A stretch of 64,000 bases of DNA from Lithobates sylvaticus (GCA_028564925.1 CM053029.1:190398940-190462939), one strand, 5' to 3'. Shown: positions 32,581 through 44,413, counted from the stretch's first letter. Translations and numbers: made by a program. The notes: a model not told the origin generated them from the sequence alone.

Positions 32581-33558
32581 CATTGGTTGTTAAGGAGCTG
32601 GCACCTTTCAATTTCTAAGGACTACATATCCCATGGTACCTTGCTGCCTGCAAGCTGTGATTCCTGTACTGACTCCGCCCTCCTGAAACTCCTTCGCTCA
32701 GCATCTTTGTAGTTCAGAAGGCATGCTCTTTGGGTGACAAAGCAGTGCCTACTCACGGAGCATAGTAAATATGTGTCACAGAATTCAAAAAAGTAAATAT
32801 GTGGGGATCTTCACAAAGTAGGTTTACAAATGTCAAGATATTTCAATGTGGAAATGAATCTATGATGTTACATTTTGACCATCAATATGAGAAAATCTCT
32901 CTAACAGAGCCATGAACAGTAGTAAAAGGCCACCAGGAATGTTAACCTTCTATACTCTAAGATAGAAATAAACTTTAAGGGAACCATTCACCAATCATCT
33001 CCTCTCGTTCTCCTGTGCTGGGCTAATTAATTAAAAAAAAGAACTATGCACAAAAAAAAATGTTTTTTGTTTGATTTTTAGATCTGCTACCATCAGCTAG
33101 AGACCAGTTTGTGCTTTATTTTTATTCTTCTATATAGATTGTTGTGAATGTGTGACATGCACATGGTAAATGCATGGAATTTAATCTAAAATGCCTCTGT
33201 ATACTAGTCCTAAGGTCATCAAGATGTACCAACATATTTAGATCCTCACTGCAATCAAGAGTGTCCTGATCCAATCAGGGTAACCTGAGGTTTAAATAAT
33301 GGACAGTAAAGTATATCTAAAGCCTTTTTTAATTTTCCGATTGTGAAATGCTAGAACCTTTGTCAGGTTGTTGAAGACGTGTGCATGCCTGATGGAAACA
33401 TTTGCCATCTAGTCCTGGTGACCACTGTCAGTTGGACGGAAAGGGGTGGAAAATCCAAACATTTACATCTTTTACTAAAACAGGAATAGAGGGGAAACCT
33501 TCCTGTGGGGACAATTGCAAATCTTCCAATGGGGACACCTATTACAACTGCAAATGTC
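32581..33558. other. no gene or clear repeat seen
   Basis: AT-rich, with no motif or mirrored ends that I can support. Confidence 0.35.
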
Positions 33559-33561
33559 TAA

Positions 33562-33970
33562 TGCCCCGTACACACGGTCGGACAATTCGACCGCAAAATC
33601 AGACAGATTTTGTCCGAAACTTGTGTTGCACACACACGGTCGGACAAAGTTGTCAGAAAATCTGATCATTCCGAACGAGGTGACGTATAAAACATACGAC
33701 GGGACTACGTAGAGGCCAGTAGCCAATAGCTTTCGTCTCCAAATTTCTTCTGAGCATGCGTGGCACTTTGTGCGTCGGAATTCTCTACACACGATCAGAA
33801 AAAGTCTGATCGGATTTTGTTGTCGGAAAATTTTAGATCCTGCTCTCAAATTTTTTCCGTCGGAAATTCAGACGGAAAAAGCCCGCTAGGGCCCACACAC
33901 GATCGGATTTTCTGACAACATAATACGATCGGACTTTCTCCATCGGAATATCCGACATGTGTACGGGGCA
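33562..33970. mobile_element. TAA-flanked palindromic MITE (Harbinger-like)
   Basis: Ends TGCCCCGTACACACGGTCGG and, inverted, TGCCCCGTACACATGTCGG, with TAA on both sides (33559-33561, 33971-33973). The inner arms repeat GTCCGA/TCGGAC motifs. Relatives lie at 34695, 45546, 49790 and 55746. Confidence 0.75.
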
Positions 33971-33973
33971 TAA

Positions 33974-34691
33974 GAGGGGATGTCCCTTCACTTTCTAAAG
34001 ATTTCCTTTAACTTTCTATTGCGTTTTTCCAAGTACAGGACAATGACAAAATGAAATGGGTTTTAACCATTTCCAACACTTTTCAAAGTTCCAAAAATGA
34101 TTAAAAAAACAAATAAATAAATAATCTGTTTTAAAAAAAAAAAAACTTTTAGTAACTGTAAATCATTTTTTAAACTTTACTGGTCCGTTGCAATTGAAAT
34201 GTACTGTATTAATTAAAAAGACACTATCTGCATCAAGACAAGACAAGAGGAAAAGCACTGTTTGTTTTGCAGTCCCAAAGGCCAAGTAGGAGTGTGCCAC
34301 TCTCTCCCCATGGGTAGACAGAACCGGTGATGTGTGACTTTTTCCTTCACTAGCAAAACTGCTAGTGAAGATCATAAATTACCCCAAACTGTGTTCTTTG
34401 TTTGTTCTGTTTACTGCGATTGCTTAACCTGAGTGATGCTGGGGTATAAATCACAGCCGGGGCCATTAATCTACAGATCAGTCATGCTTGCAGTTACTGC
34501 CCCCCATGTCATCAGATATACACTGTGACACTTTCCTGATAAATTCACTGCTCACAGCATAACCTACATTTAGCTGATTAAACAATATTTAACAATAAAA
34601 TTACAATTATTAACACTAAAATGTGGATTTTTTAACAGCAATAATAAAAAAAAAATGTTAACAGTAAAAAAATGTAGAGTAAAATTAACAG
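33974..34691. other. no gene or clear repeat seen
   Basis: AT-rich, with A-runs (34132-34145, 34648-34657). Nothing coding is recognisable. Confidence 0.35.
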
Positions 34692-34694
34692 TTA

Positions 34695-35117
34695 TGCCGC
34701 GTACGCACGAGCGGATTTTCCGCCGGGAAAATCTTGGATGGTTTTTCCGACGGAATTCCGTTCAAGCTTGGCTTGCATACACACGGTCACACAAAAGTTT
34801 GCTGAACTTTCGACTGTCAAGAACGCGGTGACGTACAACACCACGACAAGCCGAGAAAATTAAGTTCAATGCTTCCGAGCATGCGTCGAATTGTTTCCGA
34901 GCATGCGTAGGAATTTTGCGCGTCGGAATTGGTACAGATGATCAGAATTTCCGATCGGAAGTTTTTCCGACCGAAAAATTGAGAACCTGCTCTCAATCTT
35001 TTGCTGGCTGGAATTCGGCCAGCAAAAGTCCAATGGAGCATACACACGGTCGCATTTTCCGACCAAAAGCTCTCATCTGTCTTTTGCTGGCGAATTTCCG
35101 ATCGTGTGTAAGCAGCG
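34695..35117. mobile_element. TWA-flanked palindromic MITE (Harbinger-like), worn right end
   Basis: Starts TGCCGCGTACGCACGAG after TTA. The right side reads GATCGTGTGTAAGCAGCG then TAA, a worn form of the family end. It contains GCATGCGT repeats (34877-34912) typical of this group. Confidence 0.68.
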
Positions 35118-35159
35118 TAACATATCAAAAGTATGTGAACAGTCCAACAAATTATTGCT

Positions 35160-35493
35160 ACATCTTACAAACATTTATTTATTAGAGTTGCTTATAAAGC
35201 ACCATCAATTTACACAGCGTTTTATATATATATTATACATTCACATCAGTCCCTGCCCACAAGGTGCTTACAAACTAAGATCCCTAACTCACATACACTA
35301 GTGCCAATTTTAGACAGGAGCCAATTAACCTAATAGCATGTCTTTGGAGTGTGGGAGGAAACCAAGGAACCCAGAAGAAACATACACAGGGAGAACATGC
35401 AAACTCCAGGAGGAAGTGTTGTGATTGGGATTTGAACCGCTGACCCTGATGCTACTAGGCAGAAGTGCTAACCACTTAGCCACTGTGTTGCCC
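35160..35493 (-). mobile_element. tRNA-derived SINE, minus strand
   Basis: Read on the minus strand, the head has GTGGTTAGCACTT and a B-box-like GGTTCAAATCCCAATC (35427-35442 inverse). The middle has GTTTGCATGTTCTCCCTGTG (inverse of 35386-35405). The tail ends with the GTAAGCACCTTGTGGGCAGG stretch and an AT-rich end. It matches the plus-strand copy at 47889-48142. Confidence 0.72.
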
Positions 35494-35584
35494 ATGTCAA
35501 AAGCTAGGTGCACCCCATGGAAATTATTAACTTTTTTGAAATATTTCAACAGGCAACCTCAAACATTATTCAAACAGTGCCTAC

Positions 35585-35910
35585 AGACAGGGCTGCTGAT
35601 AAGGCAGTACAGCCAGTACTGTACGGGGCCCAGCCCTATCAGCTCAACAGGGGGGCCCTGGCACCTCTACAGCTCATTTCTGCAAAATAAAAAACAGGGC
35701 TTTCTCAGATTGATCAGATTCTTTGGAGGCTAGAGGAGAAATATGGGGTCTAACAGAGCCCAGTGCTCTCTATAAAGAGGACCTGTCATGGCCCGTGCTA
35801 TTACATGTTTGAAGCCGGGTCAGGGGAGGGGCCAGGGGTGGGGTCGAGCTTGTGTAAAAGGGGGCACCGTCAGGTAGGCTGTACGGGGCCCCATGATTTC
35901 TGACAGATGC
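35585..35910. repeat. hAT-like repeat with GGGGCCC ends, partial
   Basis: CAGGGCTGCTGATAAGGCAG at the left and a mirrored CCTGTACGGGGCC-type stretch (GCTGTACGGGGCCCCATGA, about 35878-35896) at the right, with GGGGGGCCCTGGC between. The terminal match is weak, so the class is uncertain. Confidence 0.4.
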
Positions 35911-35934
35911 AATATATACCTAAATAAGAACACG

Positions 35935-37115
35935 TTTCCTTTTCAAAAATGTATTCAACGAAAACATCAACAGATGTAATGCTGTGCTACAGAAACTGTA
36001 ATTACGCTTTTGGCATCAAAAGCTGGTAAAGCGCCCTGCAGCAGAAATTACTTCTTGTAGGCATTTTGTAAAACTGCCCACCAGTATCTGACTCAGTGAA
36101 ATTTTTGAGCACTTCTAACAGAGCCCAGTGCTCTCTAGTCTCCCGTGCTATTACATGTTTGAAGCCGGGTCAGGGGATTATGGGTTTCCTTGCATGAACT
36201 TCCCATTTCAAAATCTTTCAACAACATTTTAATGGGAATCAAATCAGGGCTGTGACTAGGGCGGTGCATAATCTTCTATTTCTTCTTCTTGATGGATTCG
36301 CTAGTGTGCTTTGGATCATTATTGGGTTGAAAAAATAATTTCTGGTAAAGCCTCAACTTTTGGACAGATGACGTCACATTCACTTCGAGCACACTTTTAT
36401 ATGGCGCTGAATGTATAGTTAATGCAATCACTGCGAGTTGCCCAGGCCCTGAAGCAGTAAAGCAACTCCACACCATAACAATTCCACCAGGGCCGTCTTT
36501 ACTCCACAACTATGATTTACCATTTTTATGAGGTTCTTCTCCTAAAACGCTGTCTTCAGTTTGCAGCAAACATGTCTACTGTTTCTCTGACCACACAATT
36601 TTGATTAATCAGTCTTCAGTACATTGTTCTTTGCCTATATGTTCAATAGCAAACTGTAGTCTTGCCCTGAAGTTCTTTTTGGACAACAAAGGATTTTCAT
36701 GCAGGTTGAATTGGTGTTTTCTCTTTCTGATATAGATGAATTGCAAGAATTAAGTGTAGACCCCCCACAATAAAATTTTGGGGTTCTTGGAAAAAAAATT
36801 AATTTGCATCAAATCGTCAGCAAGTGGGTTGAATTTACTGGGTCGGCCAGTCCTGGACAAATCAGCAGTTGTTTGAAATCTGTGCCACTTGTATATTATC
36901 TTCCTTACAGTGGAATTACTGATTTCAACTCACTTGGCGACCTTTTTAAATCCCTTGTCAGACATACACAACTTACTTTCTGAGGGCCTTAGAGAGCTTA
37001 ATTGATCTTGACATGACGATGCCACACATGTCAATGCAAAGAGAACACTAAACTCTAGATGTCTGTGGTTTAAGGAGGTTCTTATAATTGGTTTCTAATC
37101 TGGAACACTGAATTC
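35935..37115 (-). mobile_element. Tc1 remnant of a second family, minus strand
   Basis: Minus-strand coding similarity to Tc1 transposase spans this stretch, with many disruptions. The ends are worn and no clean terminal repeat or TA pair can be set. A copied 62-bp piece (36116-36177) interrupts it. Confidence 0.7.
36276..36509 (-). pseudogene. Tc1 transposase fragment, second family
   Basis: The conceptual product includes GGIVMVWSCFTASGPGQLAV and FFQPNNDPKHTSESIKK, the region from the beta-strands to the second catalytic Asp. The first Asp and the Glu lie outside this open piece. Clearly inactive. Confidence 0.8.
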
Positions 37116-37121
37116 CAAAAC

Positions 37122-37400
37122 TGGCCATACACGGATCAAAATGTTTCCAGTTCAGCAGGGAATGTACAAGTTTTGATCAGTGTGTGGCCATCCCCCTTGA
37201 CAGAATTAAAATGTTTGATTGACCTTTGTCAAAGAAATAAGTAGGTATTTTTTTTTCTTTTTCTATCAGTGGCTGTAGTCAATCAGCTACAGCCACTGAC
37301 CAAGGTATTCTGACAGCTGCAGGTGCTGCTGCCAGAATACAAAGTCCCAGCGAGGGGGATTCCTCTGTCTACCTTTGTTTGTCTGGATGGGGGAATCAGG
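37122..37400 (+). repeat. GCTGGCCATACACG-type repeat fragment
   Basis: Begins ACTGGCCATACACGGATCAA and includes GTGTGTGGCCATCCCCCTTG and a hairpin GGCTGTAGTCAATCAGC/GCTACAGCC (37270-37300). Same family as 28617 and 43970. Confidence 0.5.
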
Positions 37401-37559
37401 TTTTTTTTACTTACATTTTCCATATGACAAATCTGTAATTCTGTTTATTTAGATCAGTGGTCTTCAAATTGCGTCACTGGGCCAGACGTGGCCCTTTGCT
37501 GGCTTTTATCCGGCCCTTGAGGCATTATTTCCCCACTGTCAGCCACAGTAGGCCATATT

Positions 37560-38240
37560 TCCTGCCACTGTATTCCTCCCACTAACACCAATAATGGGGC
37601 ACTGTTCCTCCCACTGACACCAATAATGGGGCACTCTTCCTTCCACTGACACCAACGATGGGGCACTATTCCTCCCATTGGTGAAGATATTTGCCAGCAC
37701 ACCATGGAACGACACAAATAGCGTCCAAAAGGGTGATTTATTGCATGATCACAACACAAGGATAGTGCAACGTTTCGCAACCATGCAGGGCCCCTTCGTC
37801 ATCACATGCCTATCCTTGTGTTGTGATCATGCAATAAATCACCCTTTTGGACACTATTTGTGACGTTCCATGGTGTGCTGGCAAATATCTTCACCGTGAC
37901 TTGAACCAGTATCCAGCTGGTTGTTGCTGGAGCACCCAAATCCGAGAGCACATCCAGGAATGTGTGCGATGGGAAAATGAAGTACTACTATTCCTCCCAT
38001 TGACACAAATGATGGGGCATTATTCTTCCCACTGACACCAATAATGGGGCACTGTTCCTCCCACTGACACCAATAATGGGGCACTGTTCCTCCCACTGAT
38101 ACCAATGATGGAGCACTATTTCTCCTACTGACAACAATGATGGGGCACTATTCCTATCACTGATACCAATGATGGGCACTATTCCTCCCCCTAATACCAA
38201 AGATGGGGAACTGTTTACTCCCATTGACACCAGGTAACTT
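37560..38240. repeat. minisatellite, about 31-bp unit, interrupted
   Basis: Units built on CCACTGACACCAATGATGGG and GCACTATTCCTC recur at 37565-37680 and again at 37985-38240. There is no spacer variety, so it is not CRISPR-like. It lies inside the hAT element. Confidence 0.8.
37680..37985 (-). mobile_element. PLE-derived palindrome with hammerhead-like loop
   Basis: Arms 37680-37765 and 37810-37895 are 86 bp, near perfect (start GGTGAAGATATTTGCCAGCA). The 44-bp loop (37766-37809), read on the minus strand, has ATGACGAAGG...GCGAAACGTTGC, close to a PLE hammerhead core with C3 changed and stem II weak. A tail (37896-37985) follows and then the minisatellite resumes. Confidence 0.6.
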
Positions 38241-38371
38241 TTTACTTCCACTAGCCACAGTCTGGCTCTCCTAAAGTTTGAAGGATAGTAAATTGGCCCT
38301 TTGTTTAGAAAATTTGGAGACCCCTGATATAGATCATGAAAATGAATAAACCATCCCAATGTGTAATTGGC

Positions 38372-38648
38372 TTAAAGTGTTACTAAACTTAAAAACGTTT
38401 TTTTACCTTAATGCAATGTTTGGATTAAGGTATAAAACATTTTCAATTTCCCTGTGCCCCCCTTCCCCTGTGTAAAGTGTAAGAGAGGGGAGAAGAGATC
38501 AGTGCTGTGCATGGCTGCATCTTTTCTCCATTTACTTCCTCTTCACACAGCATTCGAGAAGAAGCATTGTCTCTATTCTGCTCTTTCTGCTGTCAATCAA
38601 ATGCAGTGAAGAGCGAGTTGGGCGGGGCTAAGTCCCGCTGTGTAAGTC
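38372..38648 (+). mobile_element. TTAA element, left part only
   Basis: Starts TTAAAGTGTTACTAAACTTA, as in other TTAA MITEs with a TACTAAAC end. The right part is lost where the Tc1 copy begins. Confidence 0.5.
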
Positions 38649-38659
38649 TATGGACCACA

Positions 38660-39522
38660 AAACCATGTCCTGTGGTCTGATGAGTCTGATGAGACCAAGA
38701 TAAACTTATTCGGTTCAGATGGTGTCAAGCGTGTGTGGCGGCAACTGGGTGAATACAAAGACAAGTGTGTCTTGTCTACAGTCAAGCATAGTGGTGGGAG
38801 TGTCGTGGTCTGTGGCTGCATGAGTGCTGCCGGCACTGGGGAGCTACAGTTCATTGAGGGAACCATGAATGCCAACATGTACAGGGGGTCCTCGGGTTAC
38901 GAACCCGTTAGGGACTGTTCTCCTGTTTGTAATTCGGAAATTTTCGTAAGTTGGTCCGCTCATGCGCAGAACGACAATTAAGGACATTTCCGATGTTCCG
39001 TCGAATGCCGTTCTGCGCATGCGCGGCAAATTACGGACATTTCCGATGTTTTTCGTAATTTTCTGAGGCTCCGTCTGGCCGCGCATGCACAGAACAGCCG
39101 ATTTCCATGCAAAATGGCAGAGGGTCCCTGCAGCGCCGGTTTGTAAGTAGGAGATGTTCGTAGATCGGGCGTTCGTAAGTCGGGGACCCCCTGTACTGTG
39201 ACATACTGAAGCAGAGCATGATCCCCTCCCTTCGGAGACTGGGCCGCAGGGCAGTATTCCAACATGATAATGACTCCAAAACACACCTCCAAGATGACTA
39301 CTGCCTTGCTAGAGAAGCTGAGGGTGAAGGTGATGGACTGGCCAAGCATGTCTCCAGACCTAAACTCTATTGAGCATCTGTGGGGCCTCAAATGGAAGGT
39401 GAAGGAGCGCAAGGTCTCTAACTTCCACCAGCTTCATAATGTTGTCATAGAGGAGTGGAAGAGGACTCCAGTGGCAACCCGTGAAGCTCTGGTGAACTCC
39501 ATGCCCAAGAGGCTTAAGTCTT
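38660..39522 (+). pseudogene. Tc1 transposase remnant, split by a MITE
   Basis: Two open stretches carry Tc1 motifs: GGSVVVCGCMSA before the MITE, and after it KHTSKMTTALLEKL and SPDLNSIEHLWG (catalytic Glu kept). The N-terminus is gone, the frame shifts near 39268, and the end reads MPKRLKS then stop. Inactive. Confidence 0.82.
38882..39193. mobile_element. TA-flanked MITE inserted in Tc1
   Basis: 312 bp, ends CAGGGGGTCCTCGGGTTACG and, inverted, CAGGGGGTCCCCGACTTACG. TA on both sides (38880-38881, 39194-39195). The target reads cleanly as ACATGTACTGTGACATAC once the MITE is set aside. Confidence 0.88.
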
Positions 39523-39748
39523 AAGGAAAATAATGGTGGCCCAATTTGGACATTTTCACTTTTGTTGCCAGCGGTTTAGACATTAATGGCTGTGTGTTGA
39601 GTTATTTTGAGGGGACAGCAAATTTACACTGTTATACAATTATTTACATTGTAGCAAAGTATAATTTCTTTAGTGTTGTCACATGAAAAGATACAATTAA
39701 ATATTTACAAAAATGTGAGGGGTGTACTCACTTTGGTGAGATACTGTA

Positions 39749-39805
39749 TATTGTATATATATAAATACATACACAATATATATATATTTATATATGTATA
39801 CTGTA
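39749..39805. repeat. AT-rich microsatellite
   Basis: TATATATAAATACATACACAA-like TA/CA stretch immediately after the Tc1 right end. Confidence 0.6.
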
Positions 39806-42749
39806 ATAGGTCATATATACCTGACTTAAAACAAATAAACTTAAATATTTTCTGAACTTTTATTTTTTAACCCTAAACATAATTGATGAATAAAATCAAT
39901 ATACATTTCCTTTAGAAAGCCATTTGGGGCTGAGAACTAAATGCAACTTTATTTTACCAGAGGTTATGAATTTTATTTTATTTATCTCTGACAAATTCCA
40001 CAATGCCAAAGGTAATTTGTCATTAGTCCCTGTGCTTAGAAACAAAAAAACATGACTATTAGAATTTCATTGCTCAGAAAGTCAAATGGTTGAAATCTCT
40101 GCCGTAATCTTTGGTGATCTGGAGCTTTTTATTTCTCGTAAAATTACTGCGACGTGTCTCCCGGTTTGACAGCTACATCGCTGTAGTTCATGGTTTCATT
40201 ATCCAATCTCATAAACCTATTTAATTGTGCCGTAGTCAAAGAGGACAATTTATGGATGTGGAAATAGCTTCTAAACTAATAGATTTCCTTTCCATCTACT
40301 TAGGACATTTTTTTAGTAGCTAACCTTTTAAAGCCTCACCAACGTAAAATGTACTGTATTCTGATATCTAGGGATGAGTAGAGCGATATTTTAAAAATGG
40401 ATTTCACCTTTGTGAAAGTGTCACCGAAAACTCTTAGTTTTGCTCATTGAGCTGCCTTGAGAAAAATGTGATAAATTTTTTTATTTTTTATTTAGAGGTT
40501 GTTTTTTTTCATATTTAATGTAGTCCAATTTATTTATTATTTATATGCGTTTATTTTCTTTTTGTGTGTTTTTAATTGCTATTTGCATACTGTTTCTTTA
40601 TTTTTTTTAGTATGCTTTTTCATTTTGTGGAAACAGTTGTAAAATAATGTGACTAATAAAGAGCCACTTTTTGACAAAACAGATCCAGGATAGTTAGAAA
40701 GGGCCTCAGGAACCATCAAAAATGCACCCTTAAAAATCAACCCAGTGAATGTAATACATTTTGAGTAGCATTCTTCCGGCACTTTTATAGGACCACACTA
40801 TACAGAGCAGCATTTGGCTTTCACAGTAATTAACAAGACATGGTGGATAAAGTAACCAACGGGACGTTAAACATAATTAATTTTTAGGCCCTACCATTCA
40901 ACTACTACCCAAGTACCAACACTTGTTTCCTTTATATAGATAGATAGATGCAGGTGAAGAGTAGATGTGCAATACCCTAAACTCACTAATGGTTTATAAT
41001 AGGCAAGTGGAAGCAGACATTAACAATTCCTTCAATTACAGTTAAAATGGTACCAAGAGGTAATAGGAGAAGAGTTTAGGGAGTGAAGGAGGTGCTTGCT
41101 GTCTGAAACCATTTGAATATTACAAACCATAAGCACAGTTAGGGCGCCTGAAATGCTAAAAAACATAAAAACAGTGACCTTGTTTTACCATTTGATTAAC
41201 GCGATTTATCCAGAGCCAGATAATCTACAAGGCAGGAGTGTAGAGCCAAGTGATTATCCAGGGGATCCAGCAACAATATTCATTCTCCTGAAGAAAACCA
41301 GGGGAACAGTGCAGTAGGTCAAAGCTATTTATATGCCAGTCACGTCACAAGAATGAGAATGAGATGAGAATGTACTTGTAAATAGTTGGTGGTTGATGGG
41401 GCCATGCCAGTGCAGACAATGTAAATAAGCTTCTATGTGCCTATTACAATCCTTAACAATGTCAACAAAGGGTACTGGGAGGCATGGCAGGGACAAGGGG
41501 GGGGAGGGACAGGAGCCCCAGGCGCAACAGTTCAATAATGGGCGGGCGCAGGTGGAGTGGCGTAAGTCCAGTGCTACCACTTAAGTCTGCCTGAAGGGGG
41601 TTGAAGATGCTCGGTGTAGACACTGCCCAAAACAGCACCTTGTAACCTTGTACTTGCAGAGTGGCTGTGGGATGTCAAGTGATGGAGTGCTCCTTGTGCC
41701 AATCCTGGGGGTCATTACTGCAGAAACTGGCACTGATGCTGGTGGTTATTACTGCGGAAACTGACATCAGTGCTGGGGGGTATTATAGTGGAAACCAGCT
41801 ACAAAAACTAACAGTTTTACATTTTTTGCCCCTGGCACCGGATGATCTTGTCCTGCAATACTGGGGGTGGGGTTTTTGGTGCAAAACTGCTGCCTCGCCT
41901 GGGGCCCCATTGGCAGACAAGCTGGGCAAACATGGCAATTTTTAGGGTTATTTTAGTAGCACAATTGCACTACCAGAAATTACCAATGTAAGCCCAGTCT
42001 ACGGGTTATAACCTAATGAACTCCAGCCTATTTCATGTACACAGTACAGTACTCTCTAGCAACCAAATTGATTTTAGATTAACATATTCAGATCTCCTAA
42101 AGATGCTTTCCAATTGGTTGATATGGGTTAGTGCATTTATAATGTTCTTTGTCTTATTAATTAATAAAACCACAAATCATTCCCCATTGAATGATTTATA
42201 TTTAGGTGTATGTGTTAGGTGGAATATGCCTTCCGTAGCTGAAGTGAAAATATTTTGACATGGACACACTAATAAGCTTAAAAATGACATAAACATCTGC
42301 ACTTGGATAATCTCTTGGTCGCATGTAGCAAAAAAAATTTATGTCACACAGTAAAACATTCCAGGCATTATATAAGCAAACGCTGGAACAATAGAAATAC
42401 TTAACTTGCAATAGAAGTTATAGAGGGTAATCGTTCTTCAGCCTTTTAAGGAGGAAGACTTAAAATAAAAGTATGGACAAAGCTTTTTGGCAAATGAGCG
42501 CACTTACTTTTGCATTCCTATGCCCCGGAATCAGCTAGCAGTGGGCTAAAGCCTGCTGCCAGCTGACTTCACAGAGCCGATCCAGGCTCCAAGCTCTGAA
42601 AGGATCTTGTCAATAATGTCGGTATCCACCCAATATCTGACTGGCAGCTGGCTCAGCCTTTCAGCGCAACGTCGACAGCCTGAGCTCCTGTCCCATCTGC
42701 TATCCATCACTCCAGTGAGCGCTAGAAGGGCAGAGCAGAGAGTCAGTGA
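39806..42749. other. no gene or clear repeat seen
   Basis: This is nearly 3 kb of AT-rich sequence (GATA run at 40940-40950) with no terminal-repeat pair, no RNA gene and no exon-like frame that I can support. The frame at 41329-41580 (minus) and others have no motif. It is the cleanest candidate for old unique intergenic or intronic DNA in the window. Confidence 0.4.
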
Positions 42750-42757
42750 CTGACAGC

Positions 42758-43722
42758 CAGTGTTGGTCATCTTACTTTAAAAAAGTAATTAGTTAAGTTA
42801 CAAATTACTTCTCCCAAAAAGTAATTGCGTTCGTAACTCGGTTACTACATTGGAAAAGTAACTGTGACAGGGGTGGCAGCGGTGGTACTTGAGGGGGTGG
42901 CAGCGGTGGTACTGGGGGGGGGGTGGGGGGCAGGCAGTGGTGGTACTTTGGGGGGGGGGTGGCAGCGGTGGTGGTGCTATCCTCTCCCACCACCACCTCT
43001 GCCTCTTACTGATCCCATCCCCCACCACCACTGATCTCCCCCTACCCTATCCCCCCCCATCACCTCTGTTGTAGAAGTGATGGTGGGTGGGTAGGGATGG
43101 GATCAGTAAGAAGCAGAGGTGGTGGAGGACTTGGGATGGATTGATTGCACTGCAATTCGAATCGTCAGACAGTCACTTACTTGAATTCCTCCAGGGATGC
43201 CTTTCCTCATGGGGAGAGAGAGACCCTCCCCTTCACTCGATTGGTGTCAGCTGACTTCATTTTTCAGCGTTACCGCAATTACATCTACCGCCCAGGAGGC
43301 CCGCCGTGGCCGCTCTTCCTGGCCGTTCGTTCCGCTGCAGGGAGGGGGGCTTTTGCCCGCTGAGCTGAGAAGAGGCTGAGACTCAGAGAGACTGTCTGGA
43401 CCGCCCCATGCCGCCCCGCCTATCCAGAGAGAGAGAATGTAAGGGGGCGGGGCGGCATGGGGCGGTCCAGACAGTCTATCTGAGTCTCAGCCTCTTCTCA
43501 GCTCAGCGGGCAAAAGCCCCCCTCCCTGCAGCGGAACGAACGGCCAGGAAGAGCGGCCACGGCGGGCCTCCCGGGCGGTAGATGTAATTGCGGTAACGCC
43601 GCCCAAGTAATGGGAACTGCGTTACCATGAGGAGAAGAGTAATCAGTTAGATTACTCATTACCCTCTAAAGTAACTGCGTTAAGTAACTCCGTTTATTTT
43701 AACTGAGTTACTTACATCACTG
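42758..43722. mobile_element. hAT-type element with perfect 8-bp duplication
   Basis: Ends CAGTGTTGGTCATCTTACTT and, inverted, CAGTGATGTAAGTAACTC. Flanks CTGACAGC (42750-42757 and 43723-43730) match perfectly. TTAC-rich inverted stretches (AAAGTAATTAGTTAAGTTAC) lie near both ends. It contains a GGTGG minisatellite (42868-42975) and a long central palindrome (43272-43600). Confidence 0.85.
43272..43600. repeat. central palindrome of the hAT element
   Basis: Arms of about 150 bp: AATTACATCTACCGCCCAGG...GGACCGCCCCATGCCGCCCC at 43276-43418, mirrored at 43442-43600. The loop (about 43420-43442) is CTATCCAGAGAGAGAG-like. GC-rich and only slightly diverged. Confidence 0.85.
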
Positions 43723-43969
43723 CTGACAGCTACTGCTGTCTGCTTACAACAGAAAGAGAACTCCACGTTTAGTGGTCATAGATCATAGGTCTTAGAGCTG
43801 GTTAACCTGCAGCATCACAGCGATAATGCAGCCATAGAGGTATGTATTTTTTTTTTTTTTATTCCTAAACTTCTCTTTTAAGGAGAACCTTTTATATAGT
43901 AAGCTCACTCAAAACTGAAATATTATTTTCAGTTGATGCTCACAGGTAGAAAATCTTCTGACGCCTCAA

Positions 43970-44285
43970 AACTGACTGACCATATACGGCTCAAATTTTG
44001 GCTGATTCCTGCTGAATCAGCCGATATTTGATCTGAGGGTACCTCCCAGCTCCACAAAAGTCAAATGAAAAAACTGAAAAAGCGAGGTGGAAAATTGTTG
44101 GCTGAACAGTGACAGCATCCAATCCGATTCAGTTGCAGGCATTGCAGGTGTCTGAATACAACAGCCAACAGTGCAGATTCCTCTATCTACACTCTTTAGC
44201 GTGGATGGGGGAATTGACTTCTCTCATTCAGCCTGTGGGGCTGAAAAAGAGACATTTAAACATCTATTGCTAGCCTTATAAACTA
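43970..44285 (+). repeat. GCTGGCCATACACG-type repeat, diverged
   Basis: GACTGACCATATACGGCTCA with inverted GGCTGATTCCTGCTGAATCAGCC (as two half-sites, 44010-44032) and ATTCCTCTATCTACACTC-type sequence as in 37360-37390. No full terminal pair. Confidence 0.45.
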
Positions 44286-44413
44286 TAAACGTAGGATATC
44301 TACAGCACATCTATCTACTGAGTTCACAGTTTCATTGGATGTGGCCACTAGAGGGCATTTGTTGCTTCTGTATTATGCGCTACAGAAGATGCATTTACCA
44401 GCTTGCAACGACC

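Larger units (their letters stand above)
37455..38327. mobile_element. hAT-type non-autonomous element with minisatellite and insert
   Basis: Left end CAGTGGTCTTCAAATT, right end inverted CAGGGGTCTCCAAATT. Flanks ATTTAGAT (37447-37454) and ATATAGAT (38328-38335) form an 8-bp duplication with one mismatch. The body is a minisatellite of about 31-bp units (ACTGACACCAATAATGGGGC), cut by an insert at 37680-37985. Confidence 0.8.
38649..39746 (+). mobile_element. Tc1 transposon, 5'-truncated, same family as 29583-31206
   Basis: Begins in the transposase (conceptual residues HVLWSDES-like, from GGACCACAAAACCATGTCC) and ends with the right terminal repeat TTTGGTGAGATACTG followed by TA (39747-39748). 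Internal coding similarity: GGSVVVCGCMSAAGTGELQF, then KHTSKMTTALLEK and SPDLNSIEHLWGLKWK. The MITE 38882-39193 is inserted in the transposase. Confidence 0.85.

Noticed and set aside
37560-38240. CRISPR-like array of 31-bp units
   Set aside because: The units are directly joined with no unique spacers, lie in a hAT element and the genome is a vertebrate's.
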